Below are positions 1 through 6,905 of a DNA stretch of 12,933 bases, piece after piece. Position 1 is the first letter of the stretch. Each line of letters starts with the position of its first letter. The notes beneath the pieces were generated by a model. It saw only the letters and a program-made list of their open reading frames with translations, was not told the origin of the DNA and did not search any database. Origin of the DNA: Candidatus Eiseniibacteriota bacterium (lineage in GTDB: Bacteria > Eisenbacteria > RBG-16-71-46 > CAIMUX01); the NCBI GenBank assembly GCA_029569475.1, contig JAKQSZ010000033.1, positions 1 to 12,933 of the forward strand, written 5' to 3'. The translations under genes and the position numbers were made by a program.

Positions 1-171
<171 letters not shown>

Positions 172-363
172 CTATACTCCTGGCGCGCGCTCGCGCCCTG
201 TTCCCGGAGCCGTTCGAGGCGGCCTTCGCCTCCGCAACGACTTGCCCTTCCGCCGGCCGCCCGTCCGGGACACCGGCGCGAAGACGACTCAGGCGGCGCC
301 GGCGTTCGGTCAGGGACGAGCCCCGAAACCCCGAGCGACCAGGCGACGGCCCTGGACCCTATC

Positions 364-443
364 TCCCATCCGCGCGTCTTCCATCCGCGCGTTCTCCGAT
401 GAGCGCGTCTCAGACCGCGCTTCTCCAATCCGCGCGCGACTCG
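364..443. repeat. Degenerate 16-bp tandem array, five units
   Basis: Five consecutive 16-bp units share the core ATCCGCGCG plus a pyrimidine-rich tail. They begin tcccatccgcgcgtct (364-379) and tccatccgcgcgttct (380-395), then become more divergent (396-411, 412-427, 428-443). The first two units are nearly identical and later ones have drifted. The unit length is not a multiple of three, so it is unlikely to be a coding repeat. It is the shortest-period of several tandem arrays in this window. Confidence 0.6.
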
Positions 444-560
444 CACCGCGACGGGCGGCCTCTCGCCGCTCTCGCGGCCGATGCCGCTTGTTGTGCGTGG
501 GCGGGTTGACCCAAGCTTTTCCGGACCTGGAGGGCCGATACCCCCCTCTCGCAGGGAAAC

Positions 561-582
561 GTCTCTCGAGAGCTCGAAAGAC
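561..582. promoter_or_regulatory. 22-bp near-perfect palindrome, possible operator or mRNA hairpin
   Basis: The arms GTCTCTCGAG and CTCGAAAGAC are reverse complements with one mismatch, separated by AG. The site lies in the rpsG-tuf gap, about 135 bp past the rpsG stop and about 425 bp before the tuf start. A dyad of this length is typical of a dimeric regulator's operator but could equally form an RNA stem. No regulator can be named. Confidence 0.35.
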
Positions 583-648
583 GGTGGCCCGATAACTGCT
601 TGCCTTGCGGTACTCCGAAGGTCAGCTGATGAGGCCCTGCGAGATCCC

Positions 649-699
649 GATCCGGCGGCCGCGCTGCCGGCCCCGGATCGCACCGCTACGTTCGTAGCG
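649..699 (-). terminator. Two GC-rich hairpins just downstream of rpsG
   Basis: In the transcribed (minus) direction, the first hairpin after the rpsG stop has arms CGCTACG/CGTAGCG around a 2-nt turn (684-699). A second has GATCCGG/CCGGATC outer arms (649-655 and 673-679) continued by GGCC/GGCC, giving an 11-bp stem with a one-base bulge and an 8-nt loop. No T-run follows, so this is not a classic intrinsic terminator. It could be a partial terminator, a processing site or a 3'-end stabiliser separating rpsLG from tuf. Confidence 0.4.
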
Positions 700-717
700 C
701 TCGCCGCGACGGCGATG

Positions 718-1188
718 CTACCAGCGGTAGTGGGCGAAAGCCCGATTGGCCTCCGCCATGCGGTGCGTGTCCTCCTTCTTCTTGATCGTTCCGCCTTCGT
801 TCTTCGACGCGGCGATCAACTCGGCCGCGAGCTTCTCCGCCATGGTGTGATCTGGCCGCGAGTTGGCGTAGGTGATCAACCAGCGGAGCGCGAGCGCGGT
901 GCGGCGCTCCTGCTTGATCTCGACCGGAACCTGGTAGGTCGCGCCGCCGACCCGGCGGCTCTTGACCTCGAGGTTGGGACGGGCGTTGTTCATGGCCTGG
1001 CGCAGGACCGCCAGCCCTTCCTGCCCCGTCTTCTGCTCGATGACCTTGAGCGCCCCGTAGACGATCCGCTCGGCTGTGCTGCGCTTGCCCGCGTACATGA
1101 CGCTATTGATGAAGCGCGTGACCAGGACGTTCCCCGTCTTGGGATCGGGGATCAGTTCCCGGCGTGTGAAATTGGGCTTCCTCGGCAT
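718..1188 (-). CDS. rpsG: 30S ribosomal protein S7
   Basis: S7 nucleates assembly of the head of the small subunit and contacts the mRNA near the E site. The 156-residue product matches the usual length. Recognisable segments are the N-terminal [11 protein letters not shown], the [16 protein letters not shown] helix, [20 protein letters not shown] and the C-terminal [21 protein letters not shown], which corresponds to the conserved S7 C-terminus. The ATG at 1186-1188 is preceded by GAGGAAG at about 8 nt, supporting this start. It follows rpsL on the same strand by about 100 bp and is presumably co-transcribed from the promoter upstream of rpsL. Composition and length are normal. The family assignment is secure. 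Confidence 0.98.
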   Translation of the reverse strand: MPRKPNFTRRELIPDPKTGNVLVTRFINSVMYAGKRSTAERIVYGALKVIEQKTGQEGLAVLRQAMNNARPNLEVKSRRVGGATYQVPVEIKQERRTALALRWLITYANSRPDHTMAEKLAAELIAASKNEGGTIKKKEDTHRMAEANRAFAHYRW

Positions 1189-1233
1189 TGCGGATTCTTC
1201 CTCGGCTCTTCGGGCCGCTGCTGACGTGTCCTG

Positions 1234-1302
1234 CCTGCTTCCCTACTTCTTCTTTCCCTGCTTCTTCTTTCGCTGCTTCTTCTTCTGCTACTTCTTCTTG
1301 GC
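1234..1302 (-). repeat. 15-bp tandem repeat spanning the rpsL stop codon
   Basis: In the coding (minus) direction four 15-nt units of the form NNN-AAG-AAG-AAG-YAG follow one another: GCC..TAG, CAG..CAG, CGA..CAG and GGA..TAG, with a degraded fifth trace GGAAGCAG. The first unit holds the annotated rpsL stop (TAG, 1288-1290). The units continue in frame past it as Q-K-K-K-Q-R-K-K-K-Q-G-K-K-K to a second TAG at 1243-1245. The array fills about half of the rpsL-rpsG spacer. Confidence 0.75.
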
Positions 1303-1677
1303 GTCCGCCTTCTTGCGCTTGGTGCCGTACTTCGAGCGGCTCTGGTTGCGGCCGTCCACACCGCTGGTGTCCAGAGCCCCGCGAATGATGTGATAGCGAA
1401 CCCCCGGAAGGTCCTTCACACGTCCGCCGCGGATGAGCACAATCGAGTGCTCCTGCAGATTGTGCCCCTCGCCGGGGATGTAGCAGGTCACCTCGATGTT
1501 GTTGGTCAGACGGACACGAGCAACCTTGCGCAGCGCGGAATTCGGCTTCTTCGGCGTGGTCGTGTACACACGCGTGCAGACGCCCCGCTTCTGCGGACAG
1601 GCCTTCAGGGCCGGCGCGTTGGTCTTCTGGACGATCGCCTCGCGACCGAGACGAACAAGCTGATTCAGTGTCGGCAC
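1288..1677 (-). CDS. rpsL: 30S ribosomal protein S12
   Basis: S12 is the decoding-centre protein of the small subunit. The 129-residue product carries [12 protein letters not shown] (Lys44 corresponds to the classic streptomycin-resistance Lys), [10 protein letters not shown] and [13 protein letters not shown], with Asp89 of KDLPG being the usual beta-methylthiolation site. The unmutated Lys residues indicate the streptomycin-sensitive form. I chose the GTG at 1675-1677 because it gives the canonical [13 protein letters not shown]-terminus and has GGGAG 5 nt upstream. An in-frame TTG at 1687-1689 would add four residues (MGVV) and overlap that ribosome-binding site, so it is less likely. The C-terminus is a basic [10 protein letters not shown] tail, and the coding pattern of that tail continues past the stop codon. 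It is the first gene of the rpsL-rpsG unit; rpoC is not immediately upstream. Confidence 0.96.
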   Translation of the reverse strand: MPTLNQLVRLGREAIVQKTNAPALKACPQKRGVCTRVYTTTPKKPNSALRKVARVRLTNNIEVTCYIPGEGHNLQEHSIVLIRGGRVKDLPGVRYHIIRGALDTSGVDGRNQSRSKYGTKRKKADAKKK

Positions 1678-1782
1678 AACAACTCCCAACGGTTTCCGAG
1701 TACGGGGTTCGGCACGCGCCGCCGGACAGATTCATGCACAGAGGACCGCGGCCCCACCTCCCTCTTATCGCACAGAAATCGA

Positions 1783-1811
1783 AGTCTATGAGAACGCCAC
1801 CCAAGCGTCAA
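1783..1811 (-). promoter_or_regulatory. Sigma-70-type promoter for rpsL-rpsG
   Basis: Read on the minus strand, TTGACG (1806-1811) and TAGACT (1783-1788) are separated by exactly 17 bp, and a short A-rich stretch (gcaaaaatcgta) precedes the -35 box. Transcription would start near 1776, giving a leader of about 100 nt before the rpsL GTG. The match is strong for GC-rich DNA and shows that the rpsLG unit need not depend on rpoBC transcription. Confidence 0.7.
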
Positions 1812-2105
1812 TACGATTTTTGCCGCGATCTGAAGGACGGAGAAGGCTCTCCGGGACACGATGGGAGCGGGCAAACCGGCCGGGAGAGCGGCGGCGTCCT
1901 GTGGCCGTAACCGCGGCAGGGCAACAGGTTGGCATTCTGCCGCCGGGACGCGATGAACGGTCGCCGCGGGATGGTTGGATGGCCATGCCGGCAGGAGACT
2001 TACTCCGGCGGCTCCGCTTTTGCCGCACGGTTTGGCTGCGACTCGGTCTGGCTCGACGTTTGCTGCGCGTCGCACGACACGAGGAGTCAAGCAACAGGAG
2101 GAATT
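1812..2105. other. Divergent intergenic region upstream of rpsL and the barrel-like gene
   Basis: The 294 bp between the rpsL promoter and the next plus-strand gene carry no recognisable gene; the open frames here translate to low-complexity Arg/Gly/Pro-rich sequence. TTGGCA (1929-1934) and GATGAA (1952-1957) are 17 bp apart on the plus strand, but the -10 is poor and I do not call it. The last bases before 2106 hold a good ribosome-binding site (AGGAGG). Confidence 0.5.
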
Positions 2106-2753
2106 ATGCGATCACTGATCTCATATTTGATTGTCATGTACCGGGCGGGTTTTGCCGTCCTTGCGGGATTGACTGTGCTATGCGCAGCGGAGGCAGAGGC
2201 GCAGATCCCTGTGCTCCAGTCGGCCGAAACCGTGCGGGCCGGTACGTTCAAGGCAATCCTGGCGCCTACCCCATCCTTCGGAAAGAACGGCGCCGACGAC
2301 CAGATCGGCGTGGCCCTCCGCGCAGGTTACGGGTTGACCGACCGGCTTGACCTGGAAGCCAAGACCGCCTTCTTCGAGAACGAAACCATGCTCGGCGCCG
2401 ACCTCGAGCTCTGGGCGATCCGCGCCAGGCCCGCCAACTTCTCCATCGCGGCCGGAGGCCACTACATGTGGGCTTCCGGCGACCACCTCGACGTCGGCTC
2501 GATCGACCTCATCCCCCAGGCAAGCTTCCACTTCTCCGATGGTTTCGAGCTCTGTACGGCGGTCCCGGTGGGATTCGCTTCGGTGCGCGACGCGCCTGAG
2601 GGCATCGACGACTCCTTCACCAGGGTCCACCTGGTGCCGGGTGTGGAGTTCCGGTTATCGGACGAGGCCGATCTGGAGGCGGAGTTCGGGATTGGGATGA
2701 ATGACGACTCGTTTCATTACCTGGGACTGGGTATCGCCTTCTACCTGAGATAG
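2106..2753 (+). CDS. Secreted, probably outer-membrane beta-barrel-like protein
   Basis: I do not recognise a named family. The ATG at 2106 follows AGGAGGAATT at ideal spacing, and in-frame upstream starts lack such a site. The 215-residue product opens with a signal peptide: a polar and hydrophobic stretch to about residue 29, then AEAEAQ with likely cleavage near residue 33. The remainder is built of alternating hydrophobic/polar segments separated by Asp/Gly-rich turns (RAGYGLTDRLDLEAKTAFF, FSIAAGGHYMW, QASFHFSDGFELCTAVPVGF, LVPGVEFRLSDEADLEAEFG). It ends with an aromatic C-terminal strand (YLGLGIAFYLR). This is the pattern of small 8- to 10-strand outer-membrane barrels. Barrel topology and outer-membrane location are inferred. 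It stands alone, followed by the inverted-repeat region. Confidence 0.85.
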   Translation: MRSLISYLIVMYRAGFAVLAGLTVLCAAEAEAQIPVLQSAETVRAGTFKAILAPTPSFGKNGADDQIGVALRAGYGLTDRLDLEAKTAFFENETMLGADLELWAIRARPANFSIAAGGHYMWASGDHLDVGSIDLIPQASFHFSDGFELCTAVPVGFASVRDAPEGIDDSFTRVHLVPGVEFRLSDEADLEAEFGIGMNDDSFHYLGLGIAFYLR

Positions 2754-2757
2754 TTGA

Positions 2758-2906
2758 TTGTGGAACGAATTCTGTTAGGTGAGACCTGCAACCTATTGAT
2801 AGTATAACGGATAGCGGCTCTGTGGGCTGGCCGGTCCAGCGACTTCCGTATGTCCCTGGCTGAACACGACCTGGCGGCGCTACTCGCAACAGAATTCATT
2901 CCACAA
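2758..2906. repeat. 19-bp inverted repeat flanking a 111-bp segment
   Basis: The arms ttgtggaacgaattctgtt (2758-2776) and aacagaattcattccacaa (2888-2906) are reverse complements with one mismatch. The pair brackets the A/T-richest stretch of the area and ends 16 bp before the CoA-binding gene, just upstream of its ribosome-binding site. The element is 149 bp overall. No clear target-site duplication flanks it (gttga on the left, ccagg on the right). It could be a miniature transposable-element remnant or a long-range hairpin that sequesters the leader of the downstream gene. Confidence 0.65.
2779..2808 (+). promoter_or_regulatory. Weak candidate promoter for the CoA-binding gene
   Basis: TATAAC (2803-2808) is a good -10 box. 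GTGAGA (2779-2784), with an 18-bp spacer, matches the -35 consensus at four of six positions. It lies between the arms of the inverted repeat in locally A/T-rich DNA, about 115 bp before the start codon at 2923. Confidence 0.35.
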
Positions 2907-2922
2907 CCAGGAGACCCAGGTC

Positions 2923-3354
2923 ATGGCCTTCCGCAACCCCTCCGACGAGGCGATCCGCGACATGCTCGCCGACGCTCGGACACTGGCGGTCGTCGGCGCT
3001 TCGTCGAACCCCTCGCGCCCTTCCCACGGGGTATTCGGCTACCTGCTGCGAGTGGGTTATCACGCCATCCCGGTCAATCCGCGAGAACGGGAGGTCGCGG
3101 GCGTTCCGGCCGTGGCTCGGTTGGCAGATATTGGCGAGCCGGTGGATATCGTGATCGTTTTCCGTCGCGCCGAGGAGACCCCGCCGGTTGCCCGCGAGGC
3201 CGTGGCGATTGGGGCCAAGGCTCTTTGGCTGCAGCTCGGGATCGTCCACGAGGAGGCCGCGCGCGTGGCGGAGGAGGGTGGCCTGCGCGTGGTCATGGAT
3301 CTCTGCTCGGCGGTCGAGCACCGCCGGCTGGGCGTGACCAACCACAAAAGCTGA
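2923..3354 (+). CDS. CoA-binding protein (YccU / CoA_binding_2 type)
   Basis: This is a single-domain Rossmann-fold protein of the family that binds coenzyme A. Its cellular role is not firmly established, and it resembles the CoA-binding domain of succinyl-CoA synthetase alpha and acyl-CoA synthetases. The 143-residue length matches the family. Visible hallmarks are LAVVGASSNPSRPSHGV at residues 21-37 (nucleotide-binding loop), AIPVNP (48-53), VDIVIVFRR (74-82), AKALWLQLG (98-106) and VVMDLC..VEHRRL at the end. The ATG has AGGAG at good spacing (aggagacccaggtcATG). Its leader lies inside and next to the 19-bp inverted repeat. It is convergent with the minus-strand gene ending at 3415. No domain outside the CoA-binding fold is present, so it is presumably cytoplasmic. 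Confidence 0.93.
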   Translation: MAFRNPSDEAIRDMLADARTLAVVGASSNPSRPSHGVFGYLLRVGYHAIPVNPREREVAGVPAVARLADIGEPVDIVIVFRRAEETPPVAREAVAIGAKALWLQLGIVHEEAARVAEEGGLRVVMDLCSAVEHRRLGVTNHKS

Positions 3355-3414
3355 CGCCGTTCGCGCCCGGCGCGTCAGCGGCGGGCCGGGCGGCGACCTG
3401 TGTCGGCCGCCGGC
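3350..3414. terminator. Paired hairpins between convergent genes
   Basis: GCTGACGC (3350-3357) and GCGTCAGC (3372-3379) form a perfect 8-bp stem that includes the TGA of the CoA-binding gene. Directly after it, 3385-3414 folds into a long GC-rich stem (GCCGG..CCGGC outer, CGGC/GAC inner with single-base bulges, CTGT loop) that ends at the stop codon of the minus-strand gene. Neither has a T-run on either strand. The position suits a bidirectional terminator, but mechanism and strength are inferred. Confidence 0.45.
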
Positions 3415-3906
3415 TCAGCGGTACATCGACTTGATCTTTCCCCAGTTGCCCACCTCAGCCCGGAAGTCGTCGGGAAGGGACCCCGGTTCCAGGCAACCGG
3501 TGGACCTCTGGTCGGCGATGTAGGGCTCGTAGCCTTGCCCCACGTCGGGGACATCAATCTGGAAACCGCGTTCCACCCAGTCAGCCGACTCGAAATCAAG
3601 CCAGCGGAAACGAACGTTCCATGGTCCCGGAGGGACGTCCTCGAAGGTGGCTTCGAGGTTGTAGCAACACTGGCAATCGCACGGCGACTCGCTGCTCTCG
3701 GTGACGAAGAGGGTGGCGTCGCCGACGAGCATCTCGAAGGTGATGGGATCCGGGCAGCAGTTCAGCAGGGCGGCGTGGTGGTCGAAACGGACACGGCTTC
3801 CGTCCACCTCGACTCTCACGTCGTCACGATCCCAGCACCACTGATCTTGCCCGAGAGCCGCGGACGGCGCGATCAGCGCCAGACAGAGGACCAAGAGGAT
3901 GAGCAT
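3415..3906 (-). CDS. Secreted cysteine-rich protein of unknown function
   Basis: I do not recognise a named family. I set the start at the ATG 3904-3906 because GGAGG lies 8 nt upstream and the product (163 residues) then opens with a clean signal peptide, MLILLVLCLALIAPSAALGQ. A longer in-frame start to 4053 would bury this. The mature protein has eight Cys (24, 50, 51, 76, 78, 80, 81, 138), arranged as a Cys pair (NCCPD) and a dense CDCQCC cluster, followed by YNLEATFEDVPPGPWNVRFR. That segment looks like paired beta strands of a small beta-sandwich (VPPGPWxV is a common strand-turn in Ig/carboxypeptidase-regulatory-like folds). Disulphides or metal binding are both possible. Export across the inner membrane is inferred from the signal peptide. 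Confidence 0.85.
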   Translation of the reverse strand: MLILLVLCLALIAPSAALGQDQWCWDRDDVRVEVDGSRVRFDHHAALLNCCPDPITFEMLVGDATLFVTESSESPCDCQCCYNLEATFEDVPPGPWNVRFRWLDFESADWVERGFQIDVPDVGQGYEPYIADQRSTGCLEPGSLPDDFRAEVGNWGKIKSMYR

Positions 3907-4409
3907 GGCAAACGCCTCCAGCGCGCACACACGCGCTTTGGTGGACCGGCTCGGCGAAGACGGGTCCACGGCAACGGCCTGGTGACGAACGGAACCACAC
4001 GGGCGGCGGTGTGAGTCTTCGCGCCCCGACGCGCCCAGCGGCGGCCGAAACAAGCCACGCCCTCATGATACGCCCGAGCGGGGGTGCGCGGCGAGCACGC
4101 GGGCGAAACGCACTCTGTGGGTTCCTTGGTGCGATCGCCACTCGAGGCTGGTCGAGCGCGCGGCGAGTGCGCGGCGAGTACGCGGCGAAAGGCACCCCGT
4201 GGGATCGCCTGGTCGCGGCGAGTCTGACCCTTTCTTCGCGCCCACCACTTCACCCGGGGCTGTTGGAGGTGCCCGACTGGCCCTGGCGGCCGGCGCGCTC
4301 ACGTGGCGAGGCGAGAGCAGCGGCAGAGGTTCCTGAGGTGGACGCGATCGACGCCAGCGGGATAGACTCGCCTGGACACTGTCGGCCACGGATGAAGAGG
4401 ATCTCCCCA
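3907..4409. other. 503-bp divergent intergenic region, no gene recognised
   Basis: Open frames cross this region on both strands, including in frame with the sulfatase gene downstream, but they are Arg/Ala-rich and unfamiliar. Visible structure is a GTGGACC/GGTCCAC inverted repeat (3941-3947 and 3963-3969, 15-nt loop) in the leader of the Cys-rich gene, and an imperfect direct repeat of about 50 bp (4084 and 4167). Promoters for both divergent genes must lie here, but I see no hexamer pair good enough to call. Confidence 0.5.
4084..4220. repeat. Imperfect direct repeat of about 50 bp, two copies 83 bp apart
   Basis: Copy one begins at 4084 and copy two at 4167. Both run gtgcgcggcgag, then acgcgg, cgaaa, gcac, gtggg and a ggt..gcg tail, with about ten scattered substitutions and single-base indels. 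A further gcgcggcgag-like core precedes the second copy. The repeat lies upstream of the sulfatase gene start. Confidence 0.5.
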
Positions 4410-6863
4410 ATGTCGTTGACCCACATGCTCTGCCGGGCGGCGCTCTGGCTGCCGTTGATGGCGCTGCTGACCCTCTCCGTCTCCTGCAATCGAGAGACGG
4501 ACTCGCCGGGTTCGATGGACATCCCGCGAGAGGAGATGATGGTCGGCCGTCATGGCTCGTGGCCCGCCCTGCCGGCGGCTACCCGTCCGCTCAACCTCCT
4601 CCTCATCACCATCGATACCACCCGGCAGAGCCGTCTCTCGTGCTATGGCTACGCCTCGGAGACGACCCCCCACCTCGACGCGCTGGCGGCCGACGGCGTC
4701 CTCTTCGAAAATGCGGTTACGCCGGCGCCGATCACGCTCCTGTCGCACGCCAGCATCATGACCGGGCTCTTCCCCTACCAGCATGGCGTGCGCAACAACG
4801 GCGCTTATGTCCTGGACGATCGTTTCACCACGCTGGCCGAGATCCTCAAGGAACGGGGATACGAGACGGCCGCGGTGCTCGGGGGCTTTCCGCTCGATCA
4901 CCGCTTCGGTCTCAACCAGGGCTTCGACCACTATGACGATGAGTTTCCGCCGGCCCTGCCGGGGCGAGCCAGCGACTCGGCGCAGCGGCCGGCGGGCGAG
5001 GTCACCCGCCGCACCCTGGCGTGGTTGCAGCAGGCCGGCGCAGGCGTGGGAGGAGCGGACCAGCCGTTCTTCCTGTGGGTCCACTACTTCGACCCGCACT
5101 ATCCTTACGAACCTCCTCAGCCGTATGACACCCAGTTCCCCGGCCGCCTTTACGATGGCGAGCTCGCCTATATGGACGCGTCGATCGGCGAGCTTCTACA
5201 GGGGCTGCGGTCGAGGGGGCTGACGGAGTCCACGGTGATCCTCGTCGCGGGCGACCATGGCGAAAGCCTGGGCGATCACAGGGAGAGCACCCACGCCCTC
5301 TTCGTCTATGAGTCGACCCAGCTCGTCCCCTTCATCCTGCGCGTCCCCGAGGCTTCCGGGCTCACCGGCCGGTCCTGGCGAGGTCGAAGGGTCGAAGCCC
5401 TGGTCGACCTGGTTGACTGCCTTCCGACGGCGCTTCACCTGCTTGGCACCGCGGACGCCGACCGTCCGATGGTGGCGGGCAAGAGCCTGATCCCCGTGGT
5501 CCAGGGGACGGACCCGGGACGCCGCTGGACCTACCACGAGACCCTGGTGCCACGCCTGGAGTTCGGTTGGAGCGACCTCCGCGCGCTGCGCGTGGGGTCC
5601 TGGAAGTACATCCAGGCGCCGCGGACGGAGCTGTACAACCTCGCCAAGGATCCTGACGAGCTGGCGAACCTGGCTGACAAGGAGACGAAGATTGCGGCCG
5701 CCCTGGATGCCAGCCTGGCGGAGTTGCTCAAGCTGGACGTGGGCGGCGAGACCGGACGGCTGACGATGGACCAGGAGACGATCGAGAAGCTCCGCAGCCT
5801 CGGCTACATGGCGGGGGCGGAGACGCCCAAAGGCTCAGGACCGCTGCGCGACCCCAAGGACATGATCGTCTTCTATGAGATGGTCAACGCGGCCCGCAAC
5901 CTGGCCGAGATAGGCCGGCCGGCCGACGCCGTCGCCGTCCTCGACTCCGTGTTGGTTGCCAACCCGGACGATCCATCCGCGAAGCTGATCCGCGCATCCT
6001 GTCTGCTGCGGATGGGGCGTGGGGCGGAGGCAATCCTGGCTTACGACCAGCTCCTGGAAGACTGCCGTGACTGCCCCAACCTCCTCGAGCTGCAGCGGGG
6101 CCGGCTGACGGCTGCGTTGCTGGCCGGCGATCTCAAGGACGCCGCGGATCGGGCCGATGCGCTCATCCGCACCTTCCCCAACGAGCGGGGGCTCCGGCTC
6201 CTGGCGGCGCAGGTCGCCCAGAACAAGGGGGACCTGGCTGCCGCGCGCCGCTGGTGCCAGCAGGAGGCCGAGACATTCCCGGGCGACCCGGCGCCGATTG
6301 TCTATCTGGGCAGCATCGAGGCCGCCGCGGGCAGGGCGCAGGCCGCCGAGGCCGCTTATCGCCGCGCGCTGGAGATCAATCCACATTCCGGAGACGCGCT
6401 GGCCGGACTGGCGGAGCTGATGATCACGACCAACCGCCCGGATGTCGCCCGTGGCTACGTCGAGCAGGCGCTGTCGGAAAACCCGCGCAACGTCCAGGCT
6501 CTCTTCCGCAAGGGATGGTTCCTGCGCAAGGAGGGCCGGCGGGACGACTGCATGCGGAACTACCTGGCCGCGCTGCAGATCCAGCCCGATCACGTCGGCG
6601 TGCTGCACAACCTGGGCAACATCTACCTCGAGGGGCGGGACTACCGTAAAGCCCAGGAGATGTTCGAACGCGCCGTGGCAACCGGCCGGGCGGGTCAGGA
6701 CACGTACCTCAACTACGGCGTGCTTCATGCGCAACAGGGCGAGCCGGCCAAGGCCATCACCCTCTGGGAGAAGGCGATCGAAGTCGATCCCCGCAGCCCC
6801 CAGGTGGCTTCCATCCGCAAGAACATCGAGATGGCGAGGGAGAGGCTGAGCAGCGCCGGTTGA
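4410..6863 (+). CDS. Sulfatase-fold lipoprotein with C-terminal TPR repeats
   Basis: This belongs to the alkaline phosphatase/sulfatase superfamily fused to tetratricopeptide repeats. I chose the ATG at 4410 because AAGAGGA lies about 8 nt upstream; the in-frame ATG at 4392 (six residues longer) has no such site. The 817-residue product has an N-terminal hydrophobic segment ending TLSVSC, with a lipobox-like Cys26 (the -3 position is Ser, so non-ideal). The sulfatase domain covers roughly residues 60-410, with metal-site motifs LITIDTTR (Asp69), HYFDPHYP (225-232), AGDHGESLGDH (Asp282/His283) and GSWKYI (Lys399). Where sulfatases have the formylglycine motif CxPSR, this has T109-LLSHAS, so the formylglycine Cys is absent. 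TLxSHAS variants recur in TPR-linked 'sulfatases' of environmental bacteria. A linker with LRSLGY precedes about eight TPR-like units (residues about 484-817). Substrate is unknown; hydrolase or phosphotransferase activity using Thr is possible. Probably membrane-anchored outside the cytoplasm. Confidence 0.93.
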   Translation: MSLTHMLCRAALWLPLMALLTLSVSCNRETDSPGSMDIPREEMMVGRHGSWPALPAATRPLNLLLITIDTTRQSRLSCYGYASETTPHLDALAADGVLFENAVTPAPITLLSHASIMTGLFPYQHGVRNNGAYVLDDRFTTLAEILKERGYETAAVLGGFPLDHRFGLNQGFDHYDDEFPPALPGRASDSAQRPAGEVTRRTLAWLQQAGAGVGGADQPFFLWVHYFDPHYPYEPPQPYDTQFPGRLYDGELAYMDASIGELLQGLRSRGLTESTVILVAGDHGESLGDHRESTHALFVYESTQLVPFILRVPEASGLTGRSWRGRRVEALVDLVDCLPTALHLLGTADADRPMVAGKSLIPVVQGTDPGRRWTYHETLVPRLEFGWSDLRALRVGSWKYIQAPRTELYNLAKDPDELANLADKETKIAAALDASLAELLKLDVGGETGRLTMDQETIEKLRSLGYMAGAETPKGSGPLRDPKDMIVFYEMVNAARNLAEIGRPADAVAVLDSVLVANPDDPSAKLIRASCLLRMGRGAEAILAYDQLLEDCRDCPNLLELQRGRLTAALLAGDLKDAADRADALIRTFPNERGLRLLAAQVAQNKGDLAAARRWCQQEAETFPGDPAPIVYLGSIEAAAGRAQAAEAAYRRALEINPHSGDALAGLAELMITTNRPDVARGYVEQALSENPRNVQALFRKGWFLRKEGRRDDCMRNYLAALQIQPDHVGVLHNLGNIYLEGRDYRKAQEMFERAVATGRAGQDTYLNYGVLHAQQGEPAKAITLWEKAIEVDPRSPQVASIRKNIEMARERLSSAG

Positions 6864-6905
6864 CCTGACCCCAGGGGATATCGCCAGAGCGCCTGTCCGG
6901 GCGGG

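Noticed and set aside
1678..1689. TTG start for rpsL giving MGVV
   Set aside because: The GTG four codons downstream restores the canonical MPT.NQLVR start and has a correctly spaced GGGAG that the TTG start would overlap.
1929..1957. Promoter TTGGCA-17-GATGAA for the barrel-like gene
   Set aside because: The -10 box matches only three of six positions, and GC-rich DNA gives such pairs by chance.
2758..2906. Insertion sequence with terminal inverted repeats
   Set aside because: The 111-bp interior has no transposase and no clear target-site duplication; retained only as an inverted repeat or possible miniature element.
3907..4053. N-terminal extension of the Cys-rich gene
   Set aside because: The ATG at 3906 has GGAGG at 8 nt and starts a signal peptide; the upstream residues look like translated non-coding DNA.
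4011..4409. N-terminal extension of the sulfatase gene to 4011
   Set aside because: It would put about 130 Arg/Ala-rich residues before a clear lipoprotein signal; the ATG at 4410 has a ribosome-binding site and the signal peptide directly after it.
5835..6734. Minus-strand open frame of 299 codons inside the sulfatase-TPR gene
   Set aside because: It is antisense to the TPR region, where the plus-strand frame shows a clear repeat pattern; no ribosome-binding site or known motif was seen.
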